A stretch of DNA of 64,000 bases, taken from Neoluteolibacter marinus (lineage in GTDB: Bacteria > Verrucomicrobiota > Verrucomicrobiia > Verrucomicrobiales > Akkermansiaceae). Positions 34,501-42,753 of the stretch are shown here, piece by piece (position 1 is the first letter of the stretch; every line of letters starts with the position of its first letter). The position numbers were made by a program, and so were the translations under genes. A model generated the notes under the pieces. It was not told where the DNA came from. It was given only the letters and a program-made list of their open reading frames with translations, and did no database searches. The stretch covers positions 1 through 64,000 of the forward strand of contig NZ_JACZFQ010000003.1 of assembly GCF_014904755.1 (NCBI RefSeq), read 5' to 3'.

Positions 34501-35209
34501 CGCCGTCGAGTGCGATGGTGCGGGCAACAGCGCGGAACTCGCCGCGTGGCTGGCGGATCACGGTGGTGCGGTGGCGACCGACAATTGTCCGGGCGAAATC
34601 AACTGGAGCCACGACTTCAAGGAATTGACCCCGGGATGTGGCGATACCGGATCGGCACGGGTGACATTCACCGCGACCGATGCGGTGGGCAACAGCGCCA
34701 CGACCGCGGCCACGTTCTCGATCGTGGACACCACCAAGCCGGTGATCTTCTTCTTCGAGAAGGACGAGGACCAGCTGACGTCGATCCCTGATTTCAAGAA
34801 GTTCAAGCCCGAGCGCGGCATCGACGAACTCGTGCTGAAGTTTGAAGCCGAGGACATCTGCAGCGAGGCGACACTGCGAATCAGGGCCAAGCGGGTGGGC
34901 AAGGACAAGAACGTCGATATCCGCGTGACCAAGGACGACATGGTTCGCCTCCGTGGCATCGAGGACGACTCACGGGTATTGATCCAAGTCAGTGCGACGG
35001 ACGGATGTGGCAACAAGACGATGGTGTCCCATCAACTTCGCTTCAAAGGGAGCAAGGCTAAAGGGAAGGACAAGGACAAGGACAAGGACAAGGACAAGGA
35101 CAAGGACAAGGACAAGGACAAGGACAAGCTTGGTCCGGCCAAAACCGTGACGGGCTCGATCCACGAGCTGACGCCCCTGGAAGGAAGGCGAACGAACTTC
35201 GGAGAATGA
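31559..35209 (+). CDS. Large secreted FG-GAP/HYR repeat protein with Lys-Asp tail
   Basis: A 1216-residue exported protein. Signal peptide about 1-25 (C-A-S-V-L-A-F-G-L-M-A-G-G-L-W). Residues 50-260 are the module shared with the protein at 9835-13152 (Y-F-A-A-N-P-G-Q, E-W-Y-E-N-R, V-D-P-E-S-P). Residues 260-640 hold seven FG-GAP units ending in A-G-S-A-Y-V-F, which would close a propeller. An Ig-like DUF5011-type domain follows (Y-P-V-T-Y-D-V-A-D-D-A-G-N), then three or four HYR domains (C-T-A-S-D-A-A-G-N). The C-terminal region carries ten Lys-Asp dipeptides encoded by a perfect hexamer tract. The layout is that of a surface adhesin or matrix protein. The next gene begins 46 bases downstream. 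Confidence 0.87.
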   Translation: MKQSPPLRVCASVLAFGLMAGGLWTAVQRPQPSAGLSPALEPKVSLVSPRGDDSPDDPDLRTVANRLRHAVQLPRAGDGGLPGNHGVRYFAANPGQDLTARFLDDRVRVESGLPGRDWQLVMSFDSAEATHIRKAGESRVEYDHGDITEWYENRADGIEHGFIVRTPATNDGGLRLKVRLGGDLRSEVDPESPADLRFVDSAGNAVLGYQGLKVWDADGRSLPASMEPADSGQAACIAVNDSDATYPLTVDPLLVSFESKLLPGDGAGSDNFGKWVSVSGDTAVVGAPGDDTLAGNNAGSAYVFTRTGGVWSPQAKLEPSDAAAGDQFGYAVGISGDSVLIGAWLDDLSDASQNTGSAYVFTRVGSAWSQQGKLEAADAAGNDRFGNAVCLYGDTALVGALFDNPGTGSRAGSAYVFVRSGTSWLPQGKLQAPDGASDDQFGHAVSLDGDSALVGALFDDTTAAVNAGSAYVFSRAAGGWSFQSKLEAADAALDDGFGSAVSISGATAIVGASLDDTTAAVNAGSAYVFVRTGTSWSPQGKLEADDAALDDNFGSSVSVSGDAAVVGSPLADTEVGIDAGGVYVFTRSAGLWSQQLKLEAEDATWGDNFGNAVSLSGSSLVVGAYFDNPGPGTKAGSAYAFHLELADSEAPVITLIGPNPQYIECPGTYDELGATVSDNGTVSAAISIDASAVVPTVPGSYPVTYDVADDAGNPASQVIRTVIVQDTTAPLITGPSVIAVDNDPGMDGAVVTFVATANDLCDGPVPVDCLPVSGSFFALGETTVTCTASDAAGNLATHTFKVIVGDGEAPVLDLPDDITVGPDPGQPGAIVSFSASAIDNIDGPMAADCVPPSGSFFPIGTTTVAATATDSAGNIASGTFLVTVREPGDGTIIIDCPSGILVGNDPGECGAVVAFTASASDGGGNPLPLVCEPPSGSFFDIGTTVVICTASDASGKTSSASFEVTVVDSEAPRFVPPASDLAVECDGAGNSAELAAWLADHGGAVATDNCPGEINWSHDFKELTPGCGDTGSARVTFTATDAVGNSATTAATFSIVDTTKPVIFFFEKDEDQLTSIPDFKKFKPERGIDELVLKFEAEDICSEATLRIRAKRVGKDKNVDIRVTKDDMVRLRGIEDDSRVLIQVSATDGCGNKTMVSHQLRFKGSKAKGKDKDKDKDKDKDKDKDKDKDKLGPAKTVTGSIHELTPLEGRRTNFGE
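35066..35125 (+). repeat. Perfect tandem hexamer repeat (AAGGAC)10 inside the CDS
   Basis: Ten exact copies of a six-base unit encode (Lys-Asp)10. Because the unit is a multiple of three, slippage would change tract length without shifting the frame. The lack of synonymous variation between copies suggests recent expansion. Confidence 0.95.
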
Positions 35210-35255
35210 GCCTTGGATTCCCGGGTCCGGATTCATTGCCATCCCACGCGACCGA

Positions 35256-36416
35256 GTGAAAACGAAATGGCAGATCATCTTCCCCGCCGCGGTGGTATTG
35301 ACGGGTAGCGCCGTTGTGGGGTCGATTTCGTTCCGGAAGGCTGGGTCGCTGACCGCGGGGACGACACCTTTGAACGGGGAGCTGGGTGGCACCTCATCGA
35401 GCTCCGTCGTGAAGCATTCGCCAAAAGCGAACGATGCCCGACCACGGGTTGCCCGGGTGATCGCCGGTTCGCGATCATTTCATGATTCCCGCGGGATCGC
35501 AGATCACTTGGACGCGGTGAGCCGTCAGGGCGGGGATGTGTGCGCGGAGTTTCTCCGGCAGGCACATCTCGCCGCGGAATTGATGTCTCCGGAGGATCGG
35601 CAGGCATTCCTGCGGGCCGCGGCGCGTTGGTTCGCCACCCGCGAGAAAGCCGCTGCATTGGCGTTGTTGCCGGATCTTGGATCCTGGAGAGACCGGGCGG
35701 GCTTCGGTTCAGCGATGGTCGATGAGCTCTACGGTGACGATCCGCGGCATTCAGCGGATTGGGTGGGCGCGGTGAACGAACCCGCTCTGGCGGAGCTCTT
35801 GCACCGGCAGCTGGCACGTCTCTGGTCGGGCGATGATCTGAACGGCGCCTTGGCATGGGCCGAGTCCTTGTCATCGGGCGAGGTCCGCGCCGCAGCCTTG
35901 GAAGGGGTGGCGTTCACGTGGACACAAATCGACCTCGAGAGCGCCTATGAGTGGGTGGCGACGATGGAGCTCGAGACGGAACAGGATCAGGTGCTGGCGG
36001 TCATGGCGAAGGTGATTTCGGTGCGGGATCCTTCCGCCGCAGCGACGTGGGCTTTGGACCTGCCACCGGGAACCAGCAGTTCGGACGCCTTGTCTTACGC
36101 CGTCCACCAGTGGGTCCGCCGCGACAGCGGGGAAGCGGCGGCGTGGGCGGTGGCGCTTGCGGAACCCGGCCAGCGGAGCTCCGCGATGGAGGCCGTGGCA
36201 GCCTCTTGGGTGGCGATTGATCCCGCGGCGGCGGTGTCGTGGGTCGACGGTTGGCAAGACCCGCAGTTGCGGACGCGGGGGCTGCACGACGCCGTCTCAA
36301 GTTGGGGCTCGGCCGATCCCGAGGCGGCGTTGGCGTGGGTAACCGGCTTGCCCGATGCCAAGCTCCGGACGGCACTCACGGCTGAAATCAAGGACCGCCG
36401 GGGCGCCCGCCAATGA
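35256..36416 (+). CDS. Exported protein with tryptophan repeats (D-P-x-A-A-x-x-W type)
   Basis: A 386-residue protein starting at GTG 35256. An N-terminal hydrophobic segment (I-I-F-P-A-A-V-V-L-T-G-S-A-V-V-G) serves as signal or anchor. From about residue 165 to 380 there are roughly seven helical repeats of 30-35 residues, each with a core W such as A-L-A-W-A-E-S-L, A-Y-E-W-V-A-T-M, A-A-T-W-A-L-D-L and A-L-A-W-V-T-G-L. They are linked by D-P-x-A-A or D-L-E-S-A turns and resemble TPR-like solenoids. I recall such repeats as common in Verrucomicrobia, with no assigned role. It lies 46 bases after the FG-GAP/HYR gene, so the two may be co-expressed. Confidence 0.75.
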   Translation: MKTKWQIIFPAAVVLTGSAVVGSISFRKAGSLTAGTTPLNGELGGTSSSSVVKHSPKANDARPRVARVIAGSRSFHDSRGIADHLDAVSRQGGDVCAEFLRQAHLAAELMSPEDRQAFLRAAARWFATREKAAALALLPDLGSWRDRAGFGSAMVDELYGDDPRHSADWVGAVNEPALAELLHRQLARLWSGDDLNGALAWAESLSSGEVRAAALEGVAFTWTQIDLESAYEWVATMELETEQDQVLAVMAKVISVRDPSAAATWALDLPPGTSSSDALSYAVHQWVRRDSGEAAAWAVALAEPGQRSSAMEAVAASWVAIDPAAAVSWVDGWQDPQLRTRGLHDAVSSWGSADPEAALAWVTGLPDAKLRTALTAEIKDRRGARQ

Positions 36417-36712
36417 CGAAACGGGAATGGCGAATGATACCGTCGGGCAGGGTCACTTCTCATGTCCCCGGCCGAGCGCGATTAAAAGAAGCTGAAAAAG
36501 AGACGGTCGTCGGCGATGCTGCACGCGACGTGTCGCCTGTGATCGTGTCAGGCTGTGCCGATCTCCGGAAGTTCCGCGCTCTGACCGGTAAATTGCCCGG
36601 GGTTCCGATGCTGGGGCTGCGCCGGGGCCCAGGTCCCTCGAGCGAAGTGACGGAGACCGGGGGCATGGCCGGCCATCTCCTTGTGTAAAAGAGATGATCC
36701 GAGACTGGGGAA
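36417..36712. other. Intergenic region, no supported gene
   Basis: About 300 bases between the tryptophan-repeat gene and the convergent small gene at 36713. A 91-codon frame begins at ATG 36413, overlapping the previous stop. Its product is Arg/Gly-rich without recognisable features, and frames are equally open on the other strand, so I do not call it. No terminator or repeat is clear. Confidence 0.4.
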
Positions 36713-37009
36713 TCAAAGCGGGTACTCGCCGTCCTCACCGACGCCAACCCAGTTCAGTCGGCCGAAGGCGCGGAGGATGGCGGGGGTCAGCTCGTCGCTT
36801 TCGTCCTCGGCGTGCTCGATGGTGGCGGAGCTGGTGAGGCCGCGCATCGACTCGATGCTGATCACAGTCTGGTGGCCCTCGAAGTGGATCCAGTCGCCCC
36901 AGTTCTTCGATTCGTGGCGGGGGTACAGCCTCTCTTTCTTGAGGGCGTCAACGACCTCTTTGACGGTGCAGGGATCTTCGGAGTCGGGTAGTTGCAGGAC
37001 GGTTTCCAT
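36713..37009 (-). CDS. Small conserved protein of unknown function, downstream of the ABC exporter
   Basis: A 98-residue acidic protein (M-E-T-V-L-Q-L-P-D-S-E-D-P, ending V-G-E-D-G-E-Y-P-L). It has no signal or membrane segment. The sequence looks like a real globular protein: T-V-K-E-V-V-D-A-L-K-K-E-R-L-Y-P, then N-W-G-D-W-I-H-F-E-G-H-Q-T-V-I-S-I-E. It starts 26 bases after the ABC transporter stop on the same strand, so it is probably in the same transcript. I do not recognise the family. Confidence 0.65.
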   Translation of the reverse strand: METVLQLPDSEDPCTVKEVVDALKKERLYPRHESKNWGDWIHFEGHQTVISIESMRGLTSSATIEHAEDESDELTPAILRAFGRLNWVGVGEDGEYPL

Positions 37010-37035
37010 GTGGCGGGCAGCGAGCTTGGACGGGA

Positions 37036-38754
37036 CTATCCGCGAATGGAAGCTTCACATAGCCGCGAATACAAGCCGCCTCTTGCTAACAGCTCCTCGT
37101 GGCGGCCCTGTTCGACCAGCCGGCCGTCCTCGAGCACGCAGATCAGGTCGGCATCGCGCACGGTCGACAAGCGATGGGCGATCACGAACGAGGTCCGGTC
37201 CGCGCGCAGGGTCTCCAGCGCTTGCTGGACGAGCCGCTCCGTTTCGTTGTCCAGCGCCGACGTCGCCTCGTCTAACAGAAGTAGCGGAGGGTTCTTGAGC
37301 AGCGCGCGGGCGATGGAAAGCCGCTGCTTCTCGCCACCGGAAAAACGCACGCCGCGTTCGCCGGCGACGGTGTCCAGTTGGTCGGGAAGCTCGCGGACAA
37401 AAGTGGTGGCGTTGGCGCTCTCCAGTGCGGCCCAGATTTCGGCGTCGCTGGCGCCGGCCTTCGCGAGGAGCAGGTTGTCGCGCAGGCTGCTGTTGAAGAG
37501 GAAACTTTCCTGGGTGACGTAGCCGGTGTGGTCGCGCAGCCACTCCTTGGACAAGCTTTTGATCGGGTGTCCGTCGAGGCGGATCTCGCCTTCGCTGGTC
37601 TCGTAGAAGCGGGTCAGCAAATTGAGCAAGGTGGACTTGCCCGCGCCGGTCGGACCGACGAGCGCGACGGTCATGCCCGGCTCGGCGACCAGCGAGATGT
37701 CCTTCACTGCGGGTGATTCCGGATCATAGGAAAAGCCGGCCTTGTCGAAGACCACGCGGCCGGTGAAGGCGGCGGGCCGCGACCCTTCGGTCAGGTTGCT
37801 TTCGTCGGGCAGGTCGAGGATGTCGAAGACCCGCTTCGCGGCGACTTTCCCGCCCATGTAGATCTGGACCAGCGTGTTGATCCGCGAGATCGGGTCGAAG
37901 AGGAAGCCCCACGCGACGAGGAACGCCAGCGGCAGGCCCTTTTCCATCTTGCCTTCCAGGACCCACCAGGCGCCGCAGCCGAGCATCAGGATGATCCCGG
38001 ACTCCGCCAGCAGCGACACGCCGGGCCAGACGATCGCCTGGCCTTTCATCACCCGCATGTGCTTTTCCCCGGCGCGGCGGCTGGCGGCGTCGAAGCGGTC
38101 GAGGGCCTCGGGTTCCACCGTGTAGGCCTTGATCTGGCGAATGCCGGCGAGGTTGTCGTGAAGGAGGGCATTGAGATCGGCCGAAGCCTCGGAGGACTCC
38201 CGCCAGCGCGGTTCGGAACGCTTTGAATAGATCGAGGTGATGAGTCCGATGACCGGCAGCGGGGCGAGCGTGACGAGGGTGAGCTCCCAGCTGTGGAAGA
38301 ACATCCAGCCGGCCATGATCAGGAACTGCAGGACGGCCGGGATCGCCTGGTCGATGGTCTCGACAATCACCCGGTCGGTGGTCGGCACGTCGCTGGCGAC
38401 GCGTGACATGATTTCGCCCGACGAGTTCGTGTCGAACCACTTGATCGGCAGTCGCTGGAGCTTGTCGTAGAGGGCGGAGCGCAGGTCGTGGATGAGCCGC
38501 TGCTCGAGGGCGTTGTTGCCGTAGGTGCGGAGCGTGAACAGCAACTGGCGCAGGGCGATCGCGCCGATCCCCAGCGCCGCCGTGGAGAACAGGAGTTCGC
38601 GCCGGCCCTTGTCCATGACCTCGTCGACCAGCACCTTGGTGACCGTCGGCAGCACCAGCACCAGCAGCGTGCAGACGACCGCCATGGCCAGCGAGGCGGC
38701 CGCCCGCCACGGGTAGGCGAGGGTCAGCTTGAAAACGCGGGAGAGTACCGGCAT
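37036..38754 (-). CDS. ABC exporter, fused permease and ATPase (MsbA-like)
   Basis: A 572-residue half-transporter expected to homodimerise in the inner membrane. Residues 1-310 are the six-helix exporter domain (A-S-L-A-M-A-V-V-C-T-L-L-V-L-V-L, and the coupling region D-L-R-S-A-L-Y-D-K-L-Q-R-L-P). Residues 330-570 are the nucleotide-binding domain: Walker A G-P-T-G-A-G-K-S-T, Q-loop region V-T-Q-E-S-F-L-F, signature F-S-G-G-E-K-Q-R, Walker B L-L-L-L-D-E-A-T-S-A-L-D and H-loop I-A-H-R-L. The architecture is that of MsbA/lipid-A or multidrug exporters, and the substrate cannot be told from sequence. It is divergent from glpK, 98 bases away. Confidence 0.9.
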   Translation of the reverse strand: MPVLSRVFKLTLAYPWRAAASLAMAVVCTLLVLVLPTVTKVLVDEVMDKGRRELLFSTAALGIGAIALRQLLFTLRTYGNNALEQRLIHDLRSALYDKLQRLPIKWFDTNSSGEIMSRVASDVPTTDRVIVETIDQAIPAVLQFLIMAGWMFFHSWELTLVTLAPLPVIGLITSIYSKRSEPRWRESSEASADLNALLHDNLAGIRQIKAYTVEPEALDRFDAASRRAGEKHMRVMKGQAIVWPGVSLLAESGIILMLGCGAWWVLEGKMEKGLPLAFLVAWGFLFDPISRINTLVQIYMGGKVAAKRVFDILDLPDESNLTEGSRPAAFTGRVVFDKAGFSYDPESPAVKDISLVAEPGMTVALVGPTGAGKSTLLNLLTRFYETSEGEIRLDGHPIKSLSKEWLRDHTGYVTQESFLFNSSLRDNLLLAKAGASDAEIWAALESANATTFVRELPDQLDTVAGERGVRFSGGEKQRLSIARALLKNPPLLLLDEATSALDNETERLVQQALETLRADRTSFVIAHRLSTVRDADLICVLEDGRLVEQGRHEELLARGGLYSRLCEASIRG

Positions 38755-38852
38755 GAGGGCAACATGGAGCGCCCGCAGGGTGGCGGAAACAAGGAAGATA
38801 CTTCGCGCGACCGGTGAATTCGTGTTAGGTAGGGAAGAATCCCCTCACTGCG

Positions 38853-40331
38853 ATGGCCGCAACCCACATCCTCGCGCTCGACCAAGGAACCACCTCGTCG
38901 CGGGCGGTCGTTTTCGACCGTTCGGCACGTGCCGTGGCATCCTGCCAGAAGGAATTTCCCCAGCACTATCCGCGACCGGGCTGGGTGGAACATGACCCGC
39001 TGGCCATCTGGGCGAGCCAGTGGTCGACGGCGGTGGAGGCGATGGAGCGGGCGGACCTGGAACCGCGCGACGTGGCGGCGATCGGGATCACCAACCAGCG
39101 CGAGACGACCTTGGTGTGGGACCGCGAAACCTCCAAGCCGGTCTACCCGGCGATCGTCTGGCAGGACCGGCGGACCGCGGAGTTCTGCGCGCGGCTCAAG
39201 GAAGACGGGGTGGAAGCGCTTTTCACCGAGCGGACGGGGCTGCGGATCGATCCCTATTTCTCCGCGACCAAGATCCGCTGGATCCTCGACCACGTGGAGG
39301 GGGCGCGGGAGCGCGCGGAGCAGGGCAAGCTGGCCTTCGGGACGGTGGATACCTGGCTGCTGTGGAAGCTGTCGGGCGGGAAGGTCCACTCCACCGACGC
39401 GACCAATGCCTCGCGCACCTTGATCTACGACATCCATCGCAATGACTGGGACGACGAGCTTCTGGGATTGTTGAAGATCCCGCGGTCGATGCTTCCCGAG
39501 GTCAAGGATAGCAGCGGCCGTTTCGGGGAATCCCGGGAGGGCATCCCGATCACCGGGATTGCGGGCGACCAGCACGCGGCCTTGTTCGGGCAAGGATGCT
39601 TCGAACCCGGGATGGCGAAGAACACCTACGGGACCGGTTGTTTCCTGCTGATGAACACCGGCGACGAGGCGGTGGCGTCGCGAAACAACCTGTTGACCAC
39701 GGTGGCATGGCGCCTGGCCGGGAAGACCACCTATGCCCTGGAAGGTTCCGTCTTCATCGGTGGCGCGGTCATCCAATGGCTGCGCGATGAACTGCAACTG
39801 GTGCGCACGGCGGAAGAATGCAACCAGCTGGCGGCGAGCGTGCCGGACAGCAACGGGCTGTTCCTGGTGCCGGCCTTCACGGGGCTCGGGGCACCGCACT
39901 GGGATCCCTTCGCGCGGGGTGCCGCCTTCGGGATGACCCGAGGGACCAACCGGGCGCACTTCTGCCGGGCGGCGCTGGAGTCGATCGCCTTTCAAAGCGC
40001 CGAACTGGCAGATTGCATGGTCAAGGACAGCGGCATCGGGCTGGCTGAATTGAGGGTCGACGGCGGGGCGGTGCGGAGCGACCCGCTGATGCAGTTTCAG
40101 GCGGACCTGCTGGGAGTGAAGGTGGTGCGGCCGCGGGACATCGAGACAACGGCCGCCGGCGCTGCATTTCTCGCCGGGCTGGCGACCGGCTTCTGGGAAA
40201 GCCGCGACGAGATCGTGCGGCGTCACGAGGTGGACCGGGAGTTCGTTCCGTCGCGGCCCGCGGCGGAGATGGCGGCCCTGGAGGCGGGCTGGCGGCGGGC
40301 GGTGGAACGGACGAAGGGGTGGGAATCATGA
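38853..40331 (+). CDS. glpK: Glycerol kinase
   Basis: A 492-residue FGGY-family kinase that phosphorylates glycerol to sn-glycerol 3-phosphate in the cytoplasm. The N-terminal phosphate-1 motif is [13 protein letters not shown]. Glycerol-binding residues are in P-G-W-V-E-H-D-P and N-Q-R-E-T. The C-terminal FGGY signature region is around [23 protein letters not shown]. Length is close to the E. coli enzyme (502). Its stop overlaps the start of glpD (ATGA at 40328-40331), so the two are translationally coupled. No glycerol facilitator gene lies beside them. Confidence 0.96.
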   Translation: MAATHILALDQGTTSSRAVVFDRSARAVASCQKEFPQHYPRPGWVEHDPLAIWASQWSTAVEAMERADLEPRDVAAIGITNQRETTLVWDRETSKPVYPAIVWQDRRTAEFCARLKEDGVEALFTERTGLRIDPYFSATKIRWILDHVEGARERAEQGKLAFGTVDTWLLWKLSGGKVHSTDATNASRTLIYDIHRNDWDDELLGLLKIPRSMLPEVKDSSGRFGESREGIPITGIAGDQHAALFGQGCFEPGMAKNTYGTGCFLLMNTGDEAVASRNNLLTTVAWRLAGKTTYALEGSVFIGGAVIQWLRDELQLVRTAEECNQLAASVPDSNGLFLVPAFTGLGAPHWDPFARGAAFGMTRGTNRAHFCRAALESIAFQSAELADCMVKDSGIGLAELRVDGGAVRSDPLMQFQADLLGVKVVRPRDIETTAAGAAFLAGLATGFWESRDEIVRRHEVDREFVPSRPAAEMAALEAGWRRAVERTKGWES

Positions 40332-41884
40332 ACCGGGAAACCCATGTTGCCGCTCTCGGGGCCGAGCGCTTCGACATCTGCATTGTCGGCGGTGGCGCGA
40401 CCGGGTTGGGTGCCGCGGTGGACGCTGCGGCGCGTGGCCACCGGGTGGCGCTGGTGGAGCAGGCGGACTTCGCCAAGGGCACGTCGTCGCGCTCGACGAA
40501 GCTGGTCCATGGCGGCGTGCGCTACCTGAAACAGGGCAATGTTTCCCTGGTGCTCGAGGCGCTGCGCGAGCGCGGCCGGCTGGCGCGCAACGCGCCCCAT
40601 TTGGTCCACGACCTGTCCTTCGTCATCCCGACCTACAAGTGGTGGGAAGGGCCGTTCTATGGCGTCGGGATGAAGGTCTACGACGGGCTCGCCGGGAAGC
40701 TCGGCTTCGGGCCGAGCCAGCTGCTTTCGAAGGAAGAGACGATCGCCCGGATTCCCACCATCGAGACGGAGGGGCTGACGGGCGGGGTCATGTATCACGA
40801 CGGCCAGTTCGACGACGCGAGGCTGGCAATCCACCTGGCGATGACCGCGTCGGGCCTCGGCGCAAGGCTTGCCAACCGGGTTTGTTGCCGCGGGCTGGTG
40901 AAGGAAGGCGGCATGGTGCGCGGGGTCGAGGTCGAGGATCTGGAAAGCGGTCGATCGTTCCGGATCCATGCGGGGTGCGTGGTGAACGCCGCCGGGGTTT
41001 TCGTCGACGAGGTGAGGGCCTTCGACGAGCCGGCCGCCAAGCCGCTGGTTGCGGTCAGCCAGGGGATTCACCTAGTCCTGCCGCAGGAGTTCTTGCCGGG
41101 GGACTCGGCGATCATGGTGCCGAAGACCGAGGACGGGCGGGTGCTGTTCGCCGTGCCGTGGCATGACCGGGTGGTGGTCGGTACGACCGACACGCCGCTG
41201 ACGGCAAAGTCGCTGGAGCCGCGGGCCCTGCCGGAGGAGATCGATTTCATCATGGAGCACGCCGCCCGCTACCTGAGCCGGGATCCCGCTCCGGCCGATG
41301 TGAAGAGCGTGTTCGCCGGCTTGAGGCCGTTGGTGAAGGCAGGCGACGGCGGGGACACCGCCAGCTTGTCGCGGGATCACACGATCCTCGTCGGCCAAAG
41401 CGGCCTGATCACCATCACCGGCGGCAAGTGGACGACCTACCGGAAGATGGCCGAGGACGTCATCGATCACGCGGAGATGGTGGCGGGGCTCGATGCCGTG
41501 CGCTGTCACACCGACACGCTCCAGGTCCACGGCGCGACGGAACTGGAGATCCCCGAGCAGAACCTGCAAGCGTACGGATCCGACTCGGAGCTGATCCGCG
41601 CGCTGGACGAAGCGGATCTAATTCATCCGGCGCTTCAGCTCACCCGCGCCGAGGTCCGTTGGCATGCGCGGCAGGAGATGGCGCGCAGCGTGGAAGACGT
41701 GCTGGCGAGGCGCAGCCGCTGCCTGCTGCTCGACGCGCGGGCCAGCATCGAGGCGGCACCCGCGGTGGCGGCGATCCTGAGGGAGGAACTTTTCCGCGAC
41801 GCCGCTTGGGAGGAGCAGCAGGTGAAGGACTATGCCGGGTTGGCGCGGGGCTACGTTTTCGGCGACCCGGCCAGTGCAGGGTGA
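40328..41884 (+). CDS. glpD: Aerobic glycerol-3-phosphate dehydrogenase
   Basis: A 518-residue FAD enzyme that oxidises glycerol 3-phosphate to dihydroxyacetone phosphate and feeds electrons to quinone at the inner membrane. ATG 40328 is chosen because of the four-base overlap with glpK. A GTG three codons upstream is possible. The FAD-binding motif is [10 protein letters not shown] (near residue 20), followed by the family signature [15 protein letters not shown]. The middle contains G-T-T-D-T-P and G-L-R-P-L-V, and the C-terminal domain has the usual GlpD helical cap. The last 34 bases overlap the 3' end of the HAD gene on the other strand. Confidence 0.95.
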   Translation: MNRETHVAALGAERFDICIVGGGATGLGAAVDAAARGHRVALVEQADFAKGTSSRSTKLVHGGVRYLKQGNVSLVLEALRERGRLARNAPHLVHDLSFVIPTYKWWEGPFYGVGMKVYDGLAGKLGFGPSQLLSKEETIARIPTIETEGLTGGVMYHDGQFDDARLAIHLAMTASGLGARLANRVCCRGLVKEGGMVRGVEVEDLESGRSFRIHAGCVVNAAGVFVDEVRAFDEPAAKPLVAVSQGIHLVLPQEFLPGDSAIMVPKTEDGRVLFAVPWHDRVVVGTTDTPLTAKSLEPRALPEEIDFIMEHAARYLSRDPAPADVKSVFAGLRPLVKAGDGGDTASLSRDHTILVGQSGLITITGGKWTTYRKMAEDVIDHAEMVAGLDAVRCHTDTLQVHGATELEIPEQNLQAYGSDSELIRALDEADLIHPALQLTRAEVRWHARQEMARSVEDVLARRSRCLLLDARASIEAAPAVAAILREELFRDAAWEEQQVKDYAGLARGYVFGDPASAG

Positions 41885-42702
41885 GCCTTGCAGGGCGTGA
41901 AGACGCCGTTGTGGAAGAAGTGCTCCAGTGCCTCGACACATCCGTGGCTATGCTCCTGGCTGCAGACGAAACCGCCGTGCGAAAGAACGTGCGCCCGGAC
42001 TTCGGACACCGCATTGGCCGGGCAGGCGATCGCGGCGGCGACATGGGGATCGAGCATGTCGAAGTCGTTGTGGCTGTCGCCGATTGCGAAAGTGTGGGCG
42101 GGCACCAGTCCGAAATGGGTCGCGACCTGGGTCAGGCTGCTGCCTTTCTGATACTTCTTGTGGCCGAAGCGGAGCCAAATCGAGTTCCGTTGCCAGCCGA
42201 GCATGGGCTCGCTGCCGGCGAGCTCCTCGACGCGGCCGAGGATCCACGCCATTTCCTCCTCGGTGCGGGCGATCAGGCCGGCGGGGTCGCCCGGTTGTTC
42301 GATCCAGGTGGCGCCGGTGTGCTCCTCAACCTCGTGGCGGATCGCATTGAGCGTCGAGCGGACCTGCTTGAAGAACTTGTGCTGCTCTTTCTCGCACTGG
42401 TGGTTCCAGGGTTCGTGAGGGACCCAGCGTCCGACGGAGTCGGGGAGCCAGATCTCGCGCTCGCGGGCGATGACCCAGTCGGGAGCGAACGGGAAGCGGC
42501 TCTCGGCGAGGCCTTCCACCACATGGGCGATGGAACGGCCGGTGTTGATGCCCCAGAGGGCCTTCTTTTCGCGCCGGAGGCGGACGATCGTCTCAAAGAA
42601 GCGGGGACTCACCGGATCGCTGTCGCCGGGATTGTGCAGCGTCCCGTCGAAATCGAACGAAAGGAGGAGTTCCGGCAAGGGGAGGGATTCGAGCGTTTTC
42701 AT
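41851..42702 (-). CDS. HAD-superfamily phosphatase (subfamily IIB-like)
   Basis: A 283-residue cytoplasmic hydrolase. Motif I is S-F-D-F-D-G-T-L-H (nucleophile Asp17, acid/base Asp19). Motif II lies near N-T-G-R-S, and motif IV is G-D-S-H-N-D-F-D-M-L. The cap inserted between motifs II and III is of the Cof/sucrose-phosphate-phosphatase type. Its substrate is likely a phosphorylated sugar or similar small molecule. The 3' end overlaps glpD by 34 bases (41851-41884) in a tail-to-tail arrangement. It lies 51 bases downstream of the OmpA-like gene on the same strand. Confidence 0.85.
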   Translation of the reverse strand: MKTLESLPLPELLLSFDFDGTLHNPGDSDPVSPRFFETIVRLRREKKALWGINTGRSIAHVVEGLAESRFPFAPDWVIAREREIWLPDSVGRWVPHEPWNHQCEKEQHKFFKQVRSTLNAIRHEVEEHTGATWIEQPGDPAGLIARTEEEMAWILGRVEELAGSEPMLGWQRNSIWLRFGHKKYQKGSSLTQVATHFGLVPAHTFAIGDSHNDFDMLDPHVAAAIACPANAVSEVRAHVLSHGGFVCSQEHSHGCVEALEHFFHNGVFTPCKAHPALAGSPKT

Positions 42703-42753
42703 CGTTGAGGGATGGATGGTTCATGATGGGCGCCCGCCGGAAGCTTGGACAGA

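Noticed and set aside
35066-35125. Regular repeat considered as CRISPR or other array
   Set aside because: There are no spacers. It is a perfect hexamer tract inside a coding frame.
36413-36688. A 91-codon frame whose ATG overlaps the stop of the tryptophan-repeat gene
   Set aside because: The product lacks structure-like composition, the opposite strand is equally open over the same bases, and no start context supports it.
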